DNA of 64,000 nucleotides from Marinilabiliales bacterium. GTDB taxonomy: Bacteria > Bacteroidota > Bacteroidia > Bacteroidales > SZUA-534. The notes under the pieces were generated by a model. It ran no database searches. It was not told the origin of the DNA and was given only the letters and a program-made list of their open reading frames with translations. Position numbers and translations under genes: made by a program. Below are positions 63,951 through 64,000 of this stretch, one piece after another (position 1 is the stretch's first letter; each line of letters opens with the position of its first letter). The stretch spans positions 24,233 through 88,232 of the forward strand of contig DOTG01000048.1 of assembly GCA_003512955.1 (NCBI GenBank), given 5' to 3'.

Positions 63951-64000
63951 GCCCTACAACGTTTGACAATATGGCCAGTAAGGCCTTATGTTTGTAATTG
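63951..64000 (-). repeat. attC-like site 9 (truncated by window edge)
   Basis: CCCTACAACGTTTGACAATATG reproduces the start of site 6 (AACGTTTGACAATATG). It shows that the array continues to the right of the window. Confidence 0.6.

Larger units (their letters stand above)
50690..64000 (-). mobile_element. Integron-like gene-cassette array (CALIN-type), continuing past the right edge
   Basis: Nine related palindromic sites alternate with AT-rich genes of unrelated function. In eight cases the site lies directly 3' of a leftward gene (2-20 bp after the stop). The gap from each gene start to the next site is usually 20-80 bp, leaving little promoter space. Core-like ends include GTTGGGC (51685), GTTAGGC (61140) and GCCTAAC (63048). 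No integrase gene lies in the window; because genes read leftward, it would be expected to the right. Confidence 0.6.

Noticed and set aside
50690..64000. CRISPR array as an explanation for the regularly spaced repeats
   Set aside because: The repeats are 130-145 bp, imperfect and separated by genes of variable length, not short direct repeats with uniform spacers; no cas genes.
50690..64000. MITEs or insertion-sequence remnants as the source of the palindromes
   Set aside because: No target duplications or transposase were seen, and the tight, one-sided association with gene 3' ends fits integron sites better. It remains the main alternative to be tested.

Overview
The window is a chromosomal segment of a Bacteroidota bacterium, probably of the Bacteroidales/Marinilabiliales type. 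The evidence is a SusC/SusD pair, three secreted proteins with type IX secretion (T9SS) C-terminal sorting domains, PorT beside ubiE, the alaS/M23 peptidase/MerR neighbourhood, promoters of the TAnnTTTG type, and no convincing Shine-Dalgarno sequences. The species cannot be named from sequence alone.

Region by region: (1) 1-11.2 kb is a likely peptidoglycan-scavenging locus: an N-acetylmuramoyl-L-alanine amidase (5' end outside the window), SusC, SusD, a GHL10/DigH-like glycoside hydrolase and a MurU-like nucleotidyltransferase. (2) 11.3-23 kb is mostly core: a SiaC-like protein, an aminotransferase, MerR, CapA, an M23 peptidase, alaS, CvpA and PAP2. It is interrupted at 18.25-20.48 kb by an AT-rich M48 protease gene followed by an attC-like palindrome. 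The two sit between alaS and what looks like the original alaS terminator. (3) 22-25.9 kb is assimilatory sulfate reduction (DUF2061, cysH, cysD, cysN), with a small mobile four-helix-bundle (23S IVS-protein type) element lodged between cysD and cysN. (4) 26-48.5 kb is ordinary core: a DEAD-box helicase, a FISUMP lipoprotein, GPP34, tRNA-Arg(CCG), DUF5916, a 1557-residue BNR/PKD T9SS protein, a C69 dipeptidase, mdh, a retropepsin-like protease, an SDR, a membrane protein, ubiE, porT, an FAD dehydrogenase, YhcH and a TrmH-family methyltransferase. (5) 48.8-50.7 kb is a small leftward cluster of an outer-membrane barrel, a lipoprotein and a Crp/Fnr regulator.

(6) 50.69 kb to the right edge is the most interesting part: an AT-rich accessory array in which nearly every gene or gene pair is followed by a 130-145 bp imperfect palindrome. 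Several copies end in GTTRRRY/RYYYAAC-like cores and share internal sequence. This is best explained as an integron gene-cassette array with no integrase in view (CALIN-like). The cassettes carry a DUF4332 protein, a VapBC-type pair, a composite block (TOTE-type primase-helicase, a broken Schlafen/AlbA gene, an orphan PepX_C domain and a short remnant), a Cys-rich secreted protein, an alpha/beta hydrolase with a WYL regulator, a BtrH-like protein, a Panacea-antitoxin/RelE-like toxin pair on the opposite strand, and an unknown protein. Most of these genes have only 20-80 bp between their start and the next site, so they probably depend on read-through. The toxin-antitoxin pairs have their own promoters and palindromic operators. 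The solitary M48 cassette at 18-20 kb carries a reverse-oriented copy of the same site family, which links the two regions.
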